DNA of 64,000 bases from Dictyobacter vulcani (GCF_008974265.1 NZ_BKZW01000001.1:1550001-1614000); one strand, 5' to 3'. Positions 17,239 to 26,663 are shown, counted from the stretch's first letter. A program made the numbers and translations. The notes: a model not told the origin generated them from the sequence alone.

Positions 17239-18579
17239 TTATGCTCCCGTAATACCTGTGAAATTGAAGCTGTCCGTACGCAGTGCGGGCGCAACAATGG
17301 TCAGGTAATCAGTGTATTGGATGCGTTCACGCCCAAGCGCTGAGGTGCCACGCAAAACGTCAAGAATACTCTGGGTAAAGCGCAGATTTTTGATGGGACG
17401 TGTTAGCTCACCATGCTCAATCAGAAAAGTGCCATCACGGGTCATGCCTGTTAACAGTGTTTTTACTGGATGCAAAGGATTGGTGTAGTGAAAGCGTGTG
17501 ACATAGATACCATGATCGACCCCTTTGATTAATTCTTCCAGTGTGGCATCTCCAGCAGCTAACATGGTATGCAACGGCATCGGACCTTCGCTATTCGGTG
17601 CGGGCATAGCATGGCCGGTATTTGGTTTGCCTTCACGGGCAGCGGTAAAAGAATCATAGACGACAGCATTGGCCACGCCGTTCTCGATGATATTGACGCG
17701 CTGCTTCGGCACGCCCTCATAATCAAAGGCCTGTGGCAAGCCAGCACCATCGTGTCCATCATCATAGAGGGTGATTTTGGGATCAACGATCTGCTTGCCG
17801 AACTGTCCATTCATAAAGCTGCGTTCTTCCTGGACGGCGGTGGCTGAGATACCCATAAAAATAAGGTTCTGTAACATGTCGGCCACCGCATAAGCATCCA
17901 GCACGACTGGATACTCACCCAGCTCGATATCGATCGGATTACGACTGCGCTCCGCTTTATACACAGCTTCACGAGCCATGGCTTCAAAGTCCAGCTTATC
18001 CGCGTTGGTCTCCATGCGTTGAGTATAGCCAGAACCATGGGCATCCGCCATAACGACGGCATGGCATTCGGCATCTGTACGTGGCTCGTAAGCAAAGATG
18101 CCTAAAGAGTTGGCCACCGCCGCATAGTGCGTATTCGTCGAGAATGCACCGGCGGACTCCAGCTTACGCTCTTTCGCCAATTGGACAATCGTCCCCACGC
18201 GCCTGGCCCGCTCCTCAGGAGTAAAGCGGGCGGTGCGCTCACAGTAGCCAGCCGCCGGTGTGATGGGCTGGAAGGTTGGCAGGGAATGAAACTCAGGATT
18301 CTCGGGTTGAATACGCGCAATCTCAAGCGCCTGGGCCGTCACACGACGTAAGGATTCCTCATCCAGCCGATTAGTCGTAGCCACCCCTACACGCTTGCCA
18401 ACCACAGCTCGTATGCGGATCTCATGGTCGCTTTCCGCCACATTCTGGTGGATATGATTGGTCGCGAAACGAGTAAGTGCACTCTCCGTTGCTGTAAATA
18501 CTACCTCGGTCTGATCCGCCTGGGAATAGTGCAGAACTTTTTCCAACAACGTGCGGACGCTTGCCTCATCAGAATACAT
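17239..18579 (-). CDS. pmbA: PmbA/TldE-family peptidase subunit
   Basis: Partner of TldD in a heterodimeric metalloprotease that, in E. coli, matures microcin B17 and degrades unfolded CcdA-type antitoxin. The 446-residue protein has the TldE features: no HExxxH motif, the region KLDFEAMAREAVYKAERSRNP, and the C-terminal GMTRDGTFLIEHGELTRPIKNLRFTQS split over the end (residues about 375-410). The ATG at 18579 follows AGGG and AATAGG and lies 19 bases after the frame-corrected tldD stop. In the sequence as given, the tldD frame runs into this gene, giving an apparent 980-residue fusion that I reject. Confidence 0.88.
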   Translation of the reverse strand: MYSDEASVRTLLEKVLHYSQADQTEVVFTATESALTRFATNHIHQNVAESDHEIRIRAVVGKRVGVATTNRLDEESLRRVTAQALEIARIQPENPEFHSLPTFQPITPAAGYCERTARFTPEERARRVGTIVQLAKERKLESAGAFSTNTHYAAVANSLGIFAYEPRTDAECHAVVMADAHGSGYTQRMETNADKLDFEAMAREAVYKAERSRNPIDIELGEYPVVLDAYAVADMLQNLIFMGISATAVQEERSFMNGQFGKQIVDPKITLYDDGHDGAGLPQAFDYEGVPKQRVNIIENGVANAVVYDSFTAAREGKPNTGHAMPAPNSEGPMPLHTMLAAGDATLEELIKGVDHGIYVTRFHYTNPLHPVKTLLTGMTRDGTFLIEHGELTRPIKNLRFTQSILDVLRGTSALGRERIQYTDYLTIVAPALRTDSFNFTGITGA

Positions 18580-18598
18580 ACCTATTATCCCTCTCGTA

Positions 18599-20055
18599 TT
18601 ATGACCAACGACCCACGCCCACCTGAACGTTGCGGAAGCGGGCCGGGGCCGCTCCGTGTCCGGTGCGCATAACTTGCATCGGTTCGCCTTTGCCGCAATT
18701 GGGTGTACCCCAGACATTCCAATCATCAGGACCACAGATAGCATCACATGAGCCCAGAACTGTGGTGTGATCCCGGTGTACGTTGCGTTTTTATAGAGCT
18801 GCCCGAGCTTGCCATTCTTGATCTCATAAGCCAGCTCAACGCCAAATTGGAAATTCAGGCGGCGATCATCAATACTCCAACTTTTATTGATGCTCATATA
18901 GATACCATCATCAGTATCAGCAATCAGATCATCGAATTTCCAGCTACCTGGCTCAAGACTCACATTGGTCATACGAATCATGGGGAGACGATTCCAGCTA
19001 TCAGCTCGCACACAGCCATTGCTACTCAAACCAATCAAGGGGGCTGTATCCCGCGACATCAAATAGCCGCTAAAAATACCCTGTGCGACAATTGGCGTGC
19101 GCTGAGCAGGCACACCCTCATCATCCCAGCCAAAGGTGCCTAACGCGCCTGGAATAGTGGCGTCCGCGGTCAAATTAACCACATCTGATCCATAGCGATA
19201 ATTGCTTGTCAGTTTGTCGGTGGTTAAAAAGCTTTTGCCCACAAAACCTGCCTCATAACCAAGCACACGATCCAGTTCAATAGGATGACCACAGGACTCA
19301 TGAATCTGTAGTGCGGTCTGGGGACCATCCAGAATGATGGTTTTGATCCCACTGGGGCACTGTGGGGCCGTAAGCAGACGTACAGCTTCTTCACCAATCC
19401 TTGCACCATGGTTCACCAGATCCATTGCCTCGATGAACTCATAACCAACTGTCCCGGCCTGACGCCCAAAGGAATTGGGATAGGAACGTGTCTGGATCTC
19501 ACTACTGTCAGGATCGACCGCAGTAGCCGAGATGGCAGCACCTGTGTCAAATAATTCTTGCTCAATTTCGCTACCTTCGGAACTGGCAAAAAATTTATGT
19601 TCGCGCGAATATTCCATACTCGCACTGGTGATCGCAACACCTTTAACACTTTGCATGGCGGCATCTGCATCTAATAGAAGTTGCACCTTCTGATGAAGTG
19701 GAACAGAAAAAGGATCAATCTGCATCGGCGTACGATATGATCCTTTTTGGGGAGGTAAAGCTGAGAGGCGCACAGGAGCACCATCAACAAGGGCGCTGGC
19801 ACGAGCTATCTGTACTGCCATTTGAGCAATACGCTCAACCTCTGTATTATCCATACGGGCACTGCTAGCAAATCCCCAGGACCCATTAACAAGCACACGG
19901 ACATTGAAGCCGCTACTCGTCCCATTAGAAACACCCTCGACTCGACCGTTTTTCACCTCTATGCCTTCGGTGGTACGTTCCATTACCCGCACATCAACAT
20001 AACTCGCACCAAATTGTCGGGCGGCATTGATCGCTCTGATTGCGAGATCACGCAT
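18599..20055 (-). CDS. tldD: TldD metalloprotease subunit, interrupted by a -1 frameshift
   Basis: Catalytic subunit of the TldD/TldE protease. The HExxxH-type metal site is in QIHESCGHPIELDR, with the downstream motif GTFGWDDEGVPA. ATG at 20055 (MRDLAIRAINAARQ) matches the family N-terminus and has AAAGAG upstream; the open frame before it is non-coding. After ITPQFW the frame leaves the family sequence. In the next frame the canonical C-terminus continues (CGPDDWNVWGTPNCGKGEP, then MRTGHGAAPARFRNV) and stops at TAA 18599-18601. Restoring one C in the CCC run at 18753-18755 (GGG to GGGG on the coding strand) repairs the gene. Either an assembly error or a genuine recent mutation. Confidence 0.85.
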
Positions 20056-20353
20056 AGGTTGCTCTTTCTTTCTTAAAATGAACGTTGTCGTAGACAATGT
20101 GCATAAGGCCAGATTCCTCATACTCATTGTGTTTGATCGGAAGGCAGGATAGCAGGCGCACAGAAAAAAGCACCTGCACAAAGCTTGTTGTTGGATAGTA
20201 TGGTGGCACCCACACTGTTATCGCAGACAATGTTGCCATGTTACAACCTATTGTACGTATTTTCTCAACCTCTGTCCACTATAACACAGCAACTGGAACA
20301 GGATTAAGCCAATTAGTATAAATCTCGATTTTTGTCCACAGGATTGAGATGCA

Positions 20354-20362
20354 TGTTATAAT
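20354..20362 (+). promoter_or_regulatory. Extended -10 of the tgt-methyltransferase unit
   Basis: TGTTATAAT (TGn plus a perfect -10) lies 72 bases before the ATG at 20435; a weak TTGTCC occurs 19 bases upstream. Confidence 0.6.
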
Positions 20363-20434
20363 ATGCCTATTATTATCGTGTATTTAATCAAAATCAATCA
20401 TACAAACAGCAATTTCTTCACAGTAAGGATTATA

Positions 20435-21565
20435 ATGGAACACGGACTGGTCAAACAGCCCCAGTATGGGAGTATGCACTTACCCAATGGCACGATTGAG
20501 CTCCCGGTTTTTATGCCTGATGCCACTCTGGGCGTGGTACGCGCCACCGATGCCAGCGATCTGCGCAATAGCCGCATCCAGGCCCTCGTAATGAACACAT
20601 TTCATTTGATGCAGCGCCCCGGTACTTCTACAATTCAAGCTCTGGGTGGTTTACACACCATGAGTGGCTGGACTGGTCCGATTATCACGGATTCTGGTGG
20701 CTTCCAGGCGTATTCTCTGATTCAACAAAATGCGAAATTTGGTTCATTGAGCAGTGATGGCATCACATTTAAACCTGAGAGTTCGGATCGTAAATTTCAA
20801 CTCACCCCCGAAAAAGCTATCCAGTTACAGATGAGCTATGGGTCCGATATCATTATGTGCCTGGATTATTGTACCCACGTTGATGCACCTGCTGAGATTC
20901 AAGAGGATGCGGTCAAACATACTATTGCCTGGGCCAGACGCAGTAAAAAGGAATTTGAACACCTGCTTAAACAGAAAAAACTGGCTGAAGACAAACGCCC
21001 CTTGCTCTTTGGGGTCATCCAGGGTGGTGGCTCTGAGGAGTTGCGCAAACGTTGTGCCGAGGCGCTCCTGGAAATCGGCTTTGATGGCTTTGGCTATGGT
21101 GGCTGGCCATTAGATAAACATGGAAAACTACTCACGGATATCATCACCTACACCCGAGAACTGATACCAGCACAGTATCAGATGCACGCGTTAGGGGTTG
21201 GTCATCCAAACAGTATTGTGGAACTGACACGGCTTGGTTATGGTATCTTTGATTGCGCCATGCCAACCCGCGATGCTCGCCATGCCCGCCTGTATACGTT
21301 TAGCGATGCGGTCTCTTCTTTCGCTCCGAGCGAAAAATGGTTCAGCTATAGCTACCTTAATGACGATAAATACATCAAGAATGATCGCCCGGTCTCTACT
21401 CATTGTGACTGTCTCTGCTGTAGCAATTATTCAGCAGGCTACCTGCATCATTTATTCAAAATTAACGACACGCTCTTTTTCCGCCTGGCAACCATCCATA
21501 ACCTGCGCTTTATGACGATGCTTACAGAACGCCTGAGAGAGCTTTATTATGCTCAAGACAGATAA
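20435..21565 (+). CDS. tgt: tRNA-guanine transglycosylase homologue with divergent recognition loop
   Basis: TIM-barrel enzyme family that exchanges guanine in RNA for a 7-deazaguanine base (preQ1 in bacteria). Retained: nucleophile segment FDCAMPTR (D273), DSGGFQ (86-91), base-binding D144 and Q196 (VIQGG), and the C-terminal zinc site CDCLCC with a later His. Length 376 is normal. The usual GGLAVGE loop, whose backbone and Glu define 7-deazaguanine recognition, reads GGWPLDK (222-228). The usual DECTP reads DYCTH. So base or RNA specificity may differ from queuosine TGT. ATG 20435 follows AAGGAT. It overlaps the next gene by 17 bases. Confidence 0.82.
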   Translation: MEHGLVKQPQYGSMHLPNGTIELPVFMPDATLGVVRATDASDLRNSRIQALVMNTFHLMQRPGTSTIQALGGLHTMSGWTGPIITDSGGFQAYSLIQQNAKFGSLSSDGITFKPESSDRKFQLTPEKAIQLQMSYGSDIIMCLDYCTHVDAPAEIQEDAVKHTIAWARRSKKEFEHLLKQKKLAEDKRPLLFGVIQGGGSEELRKRCAEALLEIGFDGFGYGGWPLDKHGKLLTDIITYTRELIPAQYQMHALGVGHPNSIVELTRLGYGIFDCAMPTRDARHARLYTFSDAVSSFAPSEKWFSYSYLNDDKYIKNDRPVSTHCDCLCCSNYSAGYLHHLFKINDTLFFRLATIHNLRFMTMLTERLRELYYAQDR

Positions 21566-22382
21566 GACCCTCGCACTGCCACAGTTGCTTGAGGCAGTGC
21601 TGAGCAGTAGCAAATATCAGGATATTTGTCCTGAGCTTGTCAGCGCCATCGGGACCCAGGAACTGGTGAAGCGCCGCAACCTTAAAGAAGCGATTAAGGG
21701 TACGAAAAATAAGCTGCATCAGGTTGGTGGCGCGTACCTGGATGGTCATGATAACCAGCGTCTCTGGCTCTCCAGCATCGCAGAAGCGCGCAGGTCAAAA
21801 GATCCTGAGACGCTCAAACAGGTTTGTCGCCAGATTATGGCCTACCATGTCTCTACACGAGAACGCCTCCCCATCCTCGACGATTTTTATCGCACTCTTT
21901 TTGCTCAACTCCCACCCATCCAAAGTATTATTGACATCGCCTGTGGTCTCAACCCCCTTACCTTACCCTGGATGTCAGTCACAGAAACACTGCCACTTAG
22001 CTATTTTGCCTACGATATCTATCAACATATCATGGATTTTCTGGCGCACTATTTCACCCTCCAATCCATCTCTGGCGAGGCCCACGTCTGCGATGTGATT
22101 CAATCCTGTCCTACCCGGCGCGTAGATCTGGCCCTGGTACTCAAAGTCCTGCCGTGCCTGGAGCAGATCGATAAACACGCTGCCTATCATCTCCTGCATA
22201 CACTGAATGCCCAGCATATCATCGTCTCTTACCCCATCCATAGCCTGGGTGGCAGAGACAAAGGTATGGCGAAATATTATCTGGAGCACTTTAAAAATCT
22301 GGTGAAAGATGATGATTGGGACATTCAACAGCTGGAGTTTGCCACTGAGCTGGTGTTTATCATCGATACCCGCCGCACTTAA
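21549..22382 (+). CDS. 16S rRNA (guanine1405-N7)-methyltransferase family protein (FmrO/ArmA/Rmt-like)
   Basis: SAM-dependent methyltransferase similar to those that methylate N7 of G1405 in helix 44 and give aminoglycoside resistance in producers and pathogens. Seen: KYQDICPELV and the helical N-terminal domain, the family motif VSTRERLPILDDFY (101-114), the SAM motif IIDIACGLNPLTLPWM (127-142), and LVLKVLPCLEQ before a late SYPIHSLGG segment. Length 277 is close to the 250-280 of the family. Its ATG lies inside the 3' end of the tgt-like gene, so the two are translationally coupled. Activity and resistance are inferred, not shown. A chromosomal, non-producer role is possible. Confidence 0.8.
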   Translation: MLKTDKTLALPQLLEAVLSSSKYQDICPELVSAIGTQELVKRRNLKEAIKGTKNKLHQVGGAYLDGHDNQRLWLSSIAEARRSKDPETLKQVCRQIMAYHVSTRERLPILDDFYRTLFAQLPPIQSIIDIACGLNPLTLPWMSVTETLPLSYFAYDIYQHIMDFLAHYFTLQSISGEAHVCDVIQSCPTRRVDLALVLKVLPCLEQIDKHAAYHLLHTLNAQHIIVSYPIHSLGGRDKGMAKYYLEHFKNLVKDDDWDIQQLEFATELVFIIDTRRT

Positions 22383-22391
22383 CACCAGTCG

Positions 22392-22440
22392 AAGGAGGAT
22401 GCGGTTATCCATGGTTCATGGATAACCGCACCCTCCTTTT
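22392..22440. terminator. Convergent terminator with 22-bp arms
   Basis: Arms 22392-22413 and 22417-22438 differ at one position (A-C on plus RNA, G-U on minus RNA), loop of 3. T4 follows on the plus strand. Confidence 0.8.
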
Positions 22441-22469
22441 TACAAGATTTGGCAGCAATAGAGATCAAC

Positions 22470-23960
22470 TCAACCTTCGTCCTCATGATCAGTTCTTTCC
22501 GATTGATCTTTCTGCTTCTGCTCTTGTTCGGCTACGGCATTCGCTTTATTCTCATTCACACCTTGAATATAGTGGACGCCCCACCAGCAAAAGGCAAGTA
22601 AACTGGCGGCCACAATAAAGATTAAAGGCGTAAAACCAATCAAGGTTGTAAAGGCACCGGCGAACAACAGGACTGGAATAGTGCCGGCGCTATAAATCAT
22701 AAATTGTAAGGATAAGACACGGGCACGGCCACTCTCGGGCGCTCGCTCTTGCATCAAGGTTTGCGTTGGAATATTCACACAGGCCATCGCGACACCCAGG
22801 ATGATTAAGACCAGAATGACTCCCAGTAAAATACCTAGAGATTCGGTTCCATGCTTGGGATCAATAAAATGACCTAACCATTGCAGCCCCGGCAGCAAGA
22901 TAAAACCCGCAGCCAGAGCAATAAAACCGATCACCGTCAAACGAAGACGTCCAACTTTTTCGACAAAGCGGGTCATCAAAATGGAAGCACCAACCAGACC
23001 AACAGCCGCTGGTGTCAGGATGATTGACATATCTTCTGGTGGTCGATTGAGCACCTGTTGCACAAATGTACCTGCCAGTTCACCAATCAACTGCATCAAC
23101 ACACCCACCAATGAGAGCTGTATCACGGAGAAAAACAAGAGCCGGTCAGCACGTACAATCCTCCAACCAGTCACCATATCTTTCCAGAGTGTATGCAGTG
23201 CCTGACTGGCAGCAGAATAGGCATCATCCTGCTGATGTTTGTGCTTGTGTTTGTGTACATGATCGCCTTGAAAGGCTTTTTTAGGAATGGCCAGAATCAA
23301 TCCGACACAAACGATATACATCACAGCGACAATCACAAAAAGCATATCCGTTGACTCAACGTGAAAGGTATGTCCTCCAAGCGCGAATGAAAAGGCAGGG
23401 AAAAGCTTGGTAACGAGGCTACCCAGCACCAGGAAACCGATGGCTTGCGATAATGTCATGGAGATATTAAACAGGGACAGTGCTGGCATCAATTCTCGCT
23501 CACCAACGAGCAACGGAATAGATGAACCTTCGGCAGGAATAAAAAATTGGCCGATCAGCGAAGTCAAGAACATCAGGCCAAAGAGCGGCCAGACATTATT
23601 ACGGTCGATCAAGACTGATACAAACATCAGCAACATGGTCACCATACGCAATAAGTTACTTACCCAGAGGACCAGACGCTTATCGATGCGATCCACAATC
23701 GCACCAGCGATGGCGCTGAAGGGTATAGCTGGTAATGTGAAGGCGATGATCGCCAGACCTGCCATAAACGCTCCATTGGGCGGCTTATTGACAAGGACGA
23801 TCAATCCAAAATTCGCGGCATTCAAGATGGTCAGTGAAATCAACTGGGCCATCCATAATAACAAGAAATTGCGATTCTTCAAGACATGACGAAAACTCGC
23901 CATATTTGCTTGCTGCTCAGAGCTAGCAGGTTTCTCTGTTTGCTCAGTAGGAATAGACAT
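22470..23960 (-). CDS. MFS transporter, drug-efflux type
   Basis: Major facilitator of about 496 residues with 12 predicted membrane helices. The motif-A-like loop is AIAGAIVDRIDKR (about residue 83), typical of the EntS/MefA-type exporters. A large central cytoplasmic loop is His/Lys-rich (HVHKHKHKH, about residue 238) and might bind metal. The C-terminal tail (about residues 470-496) is Glu/Gln/Lys-rich. The gene is convergent with the rRNA methyltransferase gene. Substrate unknown; macrolide- or siderophore-type export is only a family-level guess. Confidence 0.8.
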   Translation of the reverse strand: MSIPTEQTEKPASSEQQANMASFRHVLKNRNFLLLWMAQLISLTILNAANFGLIVLVNKPPNGAFMAGLAIIAFTLPAIPFSAIAGAIVDRIDKRLVLWVSNLLRMVTMLLMFVSVLIDRNNVWPLFGLMFLTSLIGQFFIPAEGSSIPLLVGERELMPALSLFNISMTLSQAIGFLVLGSLVTKLFPAFSFALGGHTFHVESTDMLFVIVAVMYIVCVGLILAIPKKAFQGDHVHKHKHKHQQDDAYSAASQALHTLWKDMVTGWRIVRADRLLFFSVIQLSLVGVLMQLIGELAGTFVQQVLNRPPEDMSIILTPAAVGLVGASILMTRFVEKVGRLRLTVIGFIALAAGFILLPGLQWLGHFIDPKHGTESLGILLGVILVLIILGVAMACVNIPTQTLMQERAPESGRARVLSLQFMIYSAGTIPVLLFAGAFTTLIGFTPLIFIVAASLLAFCWWGVHYIQGVNENKANAVAEQEQKQKDQSERTDHEDEG

Positions 23961-24208
23961 AATGCATCTGGCTCTCTTCCATGATGATCTTGTACCCGGG
24001 CTTTTTTATAAATGCCCCCCTCTATTCGGTATACGTATGATTATAAGCAAAAGTAAGACAGGATGGTATGTCAAATGGCCTATCTTTTCTCTATTTCGTA
24101 TCTTATTGCATTACTTTCCACTTTCGGAAAGCTGTCCTGTATATATAAAAGGAAAAGAAGTTTTGCGGACAGGAGCTTGATTGAGCGTATATTGGAAAGG
24201 GTGGAACG

Positions 24209-24490
24209 ATGCCAGACAATAATTACGATGAGTTACGCAATACCTGGATCTATCAGGAAATCCAGCAACATATCCAGACTCAATTACAACAACAGGACCG
24301 TGAGAAACAATATCAGGCACTGTACATAATAGTACAGGCACGTTTTCCACGTCTCCTGGCTCTGGTTGAACAAAAAGCTACCACTACACATAATGCCAGA
24401 CAGTTACAAACTCTGGTGATCCATGTAGCTTCAGCACGGACCGAGAAAGAGGCCCGGCGTCAATTATTGGATGCGGCATCCCCATCATAA
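24209..24490 (+). CDS. Small hypothetical protein
   Basis: 93 residues, soluble, mostly helical, and Gln-rich in the first half (QEIQQHIQTQLQQQDREKQ). The second half has the pattern RFPRLLALVEQKATT and LQTLVIHVASARTEKEARRQLL, which resembles the helical C-terminal ends of some Rpn/transposase-associated proteins. I cannot assign it. GAAAGGGTGG precedes the ATG at good distance, and the gene is only 47 bases ahead of rlmN, which has its own promoter. Confidence 0.65.
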   Translation: MPDNNYDELRNTWIYQEIQQHIQTQLQQQDREKQYQALYIIVQARFPRLLALVEQKATTTHNARQLQTLVIHVASARTEKEARRQLLDAASPS

Positions 24491-24502
24491 GGAGTAAAGC
24501 TA

Positions 24503-24531
24503 TTACGAATATAGCCAATTCGTGCTATAAT
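24503..24531 (+). promoter_or_regulatory. Promoter giving a leaderless rlmN message
   Basis: TTACGA (24503-24508), a 17-bp spacer, then TATAAT (24526-24531) preceded by TGC. The ATG begins 6 bases after the -10, so the transcript should start at the start codon. Confidence 0.75.
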
Positions 24532-24537
24532 GAAGCC

Positions 24538-25698
24538 ATGACCATGACACCGAATTCATCCACACAACCAAAGACGGATCTCCTCGCCTTAACGTTGCCA
24601 CAACTACAACAATGGCTTAAAGAACGTGGTGAGGCACCATTCCGCGCTAAACAATTGTTTAACTGGCTTTATCGCCAGCTTGAAAACGACTTCTCGGCGA
24701 TGTCGAATCTGCCGCTATCGCTACGTGAGCGCCTGGCCGAAGAAGCGTGTATTGGGCCCACGATTATTCGTAGCGAACTGCATTCTAAAGATGATCGCAC
24801 ACGCAAAATTCTGCTAGAGCTGTCTGATGGCAAACTGGTCGAATCGGTGTTGATGTTATATCCGCCGATTGGCGACAGCAGTTCACGGGCAACAGTGTGC
24901 GTTTCCAGTCAGGCTGGTTGCGCATATGGCTGTACATTCTGCGCGACAGGCCAGATGGGCTTTGATCGCCACCTCTCAGCGGGAGAAATTGTGGCCCAGG
25001 TGCTCTTTTTTGCGCGTGAACTACGCAAAGAACCCTGGACAGCGGCGGGCTTGCCTGGCACAGCGGCCATTGATCATATTACCAATATTGTCCTGATGGG
25101 CATGGGAGAGCCACTCCATAACTATACGAATGTGCTCCAGGCCCTGCGGATCCTGAATAGCTCTGATGGCTTTAATCTGGGGGCACGCCACATGACTGTC
25201 TCTACGGTTGGATTGGTACCGGCTATTCGCAAGCTGAGTCAGGAGAATCTGCAGGTCAATCTGGCCATCTCGCTGCACGCGCCAACCGATGAACTGCGCA
25301 GTCAGACTATGCCGGTGAACCGCAAGTATCCTTTGAGCGAGTTGATGGCTGCCTGTAAAGACTACATCGCCAGTACCCGACGTCAGGTGACATTTGAGTA
25401 TGTACTACTATCGGGCGTTAACGATACCATGGAATATGGACAAAAACTGGCAGAACTACTGGCGCCACTCAAGCAGTTTGCTCATGTGAACTGTATTCCG
25501 GTGAATGTGACGACCGCCAGCTATCAAACACCTGGACCAGATGCAATCCGCGCCTTCCGCAATATTCTGTTTGAGCACGGTATCAGTAATAGCGTTCGGG
25601 CTGAGCGTGGAGACGATATCGCGGCCGCCTGTGGACAATTGCGGACGCGTTTTGAAAACAGTCGTAAAAAAACGGAGCTTCCCGTCGTTACGCCATAA
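24538..25698 (+). CDS. rlmN: Dual-specificity 23S rRNA/tRNA adenine-C2 methyltransferase RlmN
   Basis: Radical-SAM enzyme methylating C2 of A2503 in 23S rRNA and A37 in some tRNAs. The iron-sulfur motif CxxxCxxC is at C128, C132 and C135. The GMGEPLHNY SAM-binding motif and the late conserved Cys in DDIAAACGQLR (the methyl-carrying Cys) are present. The N-terminal domain FRAKQLFNWLYRQ is typical. Length 386. No Shine-Dalgarno; two in-frame ATGs lie 6 bases apart (24538, 24544). The promoter position supports the first. Confidence 0.95.
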   Translation: MTMTPNSSTQPKTDLLALTLPQLQQWLKERGEAPFRAKQLFNWLYRQLENDFSAMSNLPLSLRERLAEEACIGPTIIRSELHSKDDRTRKILLELSDGKLVESVLMLYPPIGDSSSRATVCVSSQAGCAYGCTFCATGQMGFDRHLSAGEIVAQVLFFARELRKEPWTAAGLPGTAAIDHITNIVLMGMGEPLHNYTNVLQALRILNSSDGFNLGARHMTVSTVGLVPAIRKLSQENLQVNLAISLHAPTDELRSQTMPVNRKYPLSELMAACKDYIASTRRQVTFEYVLLSGVNDTMEYGQKLAELLAPLKQFAHVNCIPVNVTTASYQTPGPDAIRAFRNILFEHGISNSVRAERGDDIAAACGQLRTRFENSRKKTELPVVTP

Positions 25699-25746
25699 GT
25701 ACTAATTAAAAAAAAAGCAGGGATGCGACAGCACCACTGCTCACAC

Positions 25747-25825
25747 AAGGAAGCCCCCTACAGCAGGTAGTATGTATAACGCCAGTAGAACTGGCAGCTA
25801 TTAACTTACTGTAGGGGTTTTCCTT
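25747..25825. terminator. Long hairpin between convergent rlmN and rpmB
   Basis: Outer arms (about 25747-25769 and 25804-25825) pair through CCCCTACAG/CTGTAGGGG and AAGGAA/TTCCTT, with wobble pairs better on the minus strand. An inner stem GCCAGT/ACTGGC (25781-25795) makes a branched structure. Confidence 0.6.
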
Positions 25826-25850
25826 AATGCGTATTTCATGCATATGTGAA

Positions 25851-26048
25851 CTAGCGCTCTTTAGGCAGCTTGCTCATGGTTCGTAAGCAGCGGGTGCAAA
25901 TGTTGACCATGCGGGGTGAACCATTAACCTGAATACGACGGCGCTGTACGTTAAGCACAAAACGACGGCGTGTGCGATGCTGCGAAAAGGGAACATTGTT
26001 GCCATACATTGGCTTGCGCTCACAGATATCACAACGTCCTGCTGACAT
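25851..26048 (-). CDS. rpmB: Ribosomal protein bL28 (zinc-binding form)
   Basis: 65-residue large-subunit protein. The start MSAGRCDICERKP and the segment GNNVPFSQHRTRRRF are diagnostic. Two CxxC pairs (RCDIC, ICTRC) form the zinc ribbon of the C-plus paralogue type. The start at 26048 is set by the family N-terminus and an upstream GGGAGG. It is single, as usual, and divergent from the asp23 gene, an arrangement also common in Firmicutes. Confidence 0.95.
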   Translation of the reverse strand: MSAGRCDICERKPMYGNNVPFSQHRTRRRFVLNVQRRRIQVNGSPRMVNICTRCLRTMSKLPKER

Positions 26049-26261
26049 TTCTCTTCTTCCTCCCGGAGAATTGCATTGGACACAAAATAATTCCTTCCTT
26101 AGCGGAAGGTGCTTATCATTGCCCTTGTATTCGTTTACTTGATTATCCTCGAAGCCTCTGGTATACTGCATCAAGTAAACTCGTGCGTACACCGCTTGGA
26201 TAATCCAAACATGTTATGCGAGTATAACCGATATTGGCTATTTTGGCAAGAGAGAAGACAC

Positions 26262-26663
26262 ATGCGTATGCCAAAAGCATCTGCGATACAGCCGCAACCC
26301 GGCTCACACCCTCTCGGGAAAATAGAAGTATTACCAAATGCAATTCACTCCATTGCAGTTGAAGCAACCCTGACCTGCTATGGCGTTCTGGGTATCGCCT
26401 CACCGCACCTACGCAATGGACAAGCAGTACTCCTGACACCCGAGCATAGCAATCAAGGGGTACGAATTCAAATTCTTGACGATCAGCTGACGATTGACGT
26501 TTATGTCGCACTTGAATATGGATTGCGTATTTCCGAAATTGCACACAATATTATGAGTACCGTCAAATTCTCAACCGAGAAGATGCTGGGTATTCCGGTC
26601 ACACAGGTTAACGTTAATGTCCAGGGACTTATACATGGACCAGGATCACCTGAAAAGAAATAA
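26262..26663 (+). CDS. Asp23/Gls24-family envelope protein
   Basis: 133 residues. Family features are GKIEVLPNAIHSIAVEATLTCYGV, DDQLTIDVYVALEYG and the end TQVNVNVQGL. The paralogue in front of fakA (YloU in Bacillus) is widely conserved with bL28 and FakA. ATG 26262 or 26268 follows GAGAGAAG. It ends 23 bases before fakA, so the two form an operon. Its molecular role is unknown; a link to membrane lipid or envelope homeostasis is inferred from context. Confidence 0.85.
   Translation: MRMPKASAIQPQPGSHPLGKIEVLPNAIHSIAVEATLTCYGVLGIASPHLRNGQAVLLTPEHSNQGVRIQILDDQLTIDVYVALEYGLRISEIAHNIMSTVKFSTEKMLGIPVTQVNVNVQGLIHGPGSPEKK

Noticed and set aside
17239..20181. A single 980-residue TldD-PmbA fusion protein
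   Set aside because: The canonical TldD C-terminus is present in the adjacent frame up to a stop at 18599, and pmbA has its own Shine-Dalgarno and start. A lost base explains the joined frame.
22392..22438. DnaA boxes in the palindrome after the methyltransferase gene
   Set aside because: The sequence is TTATCCATG, which departs from TTATCCACA at two positions; the element fits a terminator.
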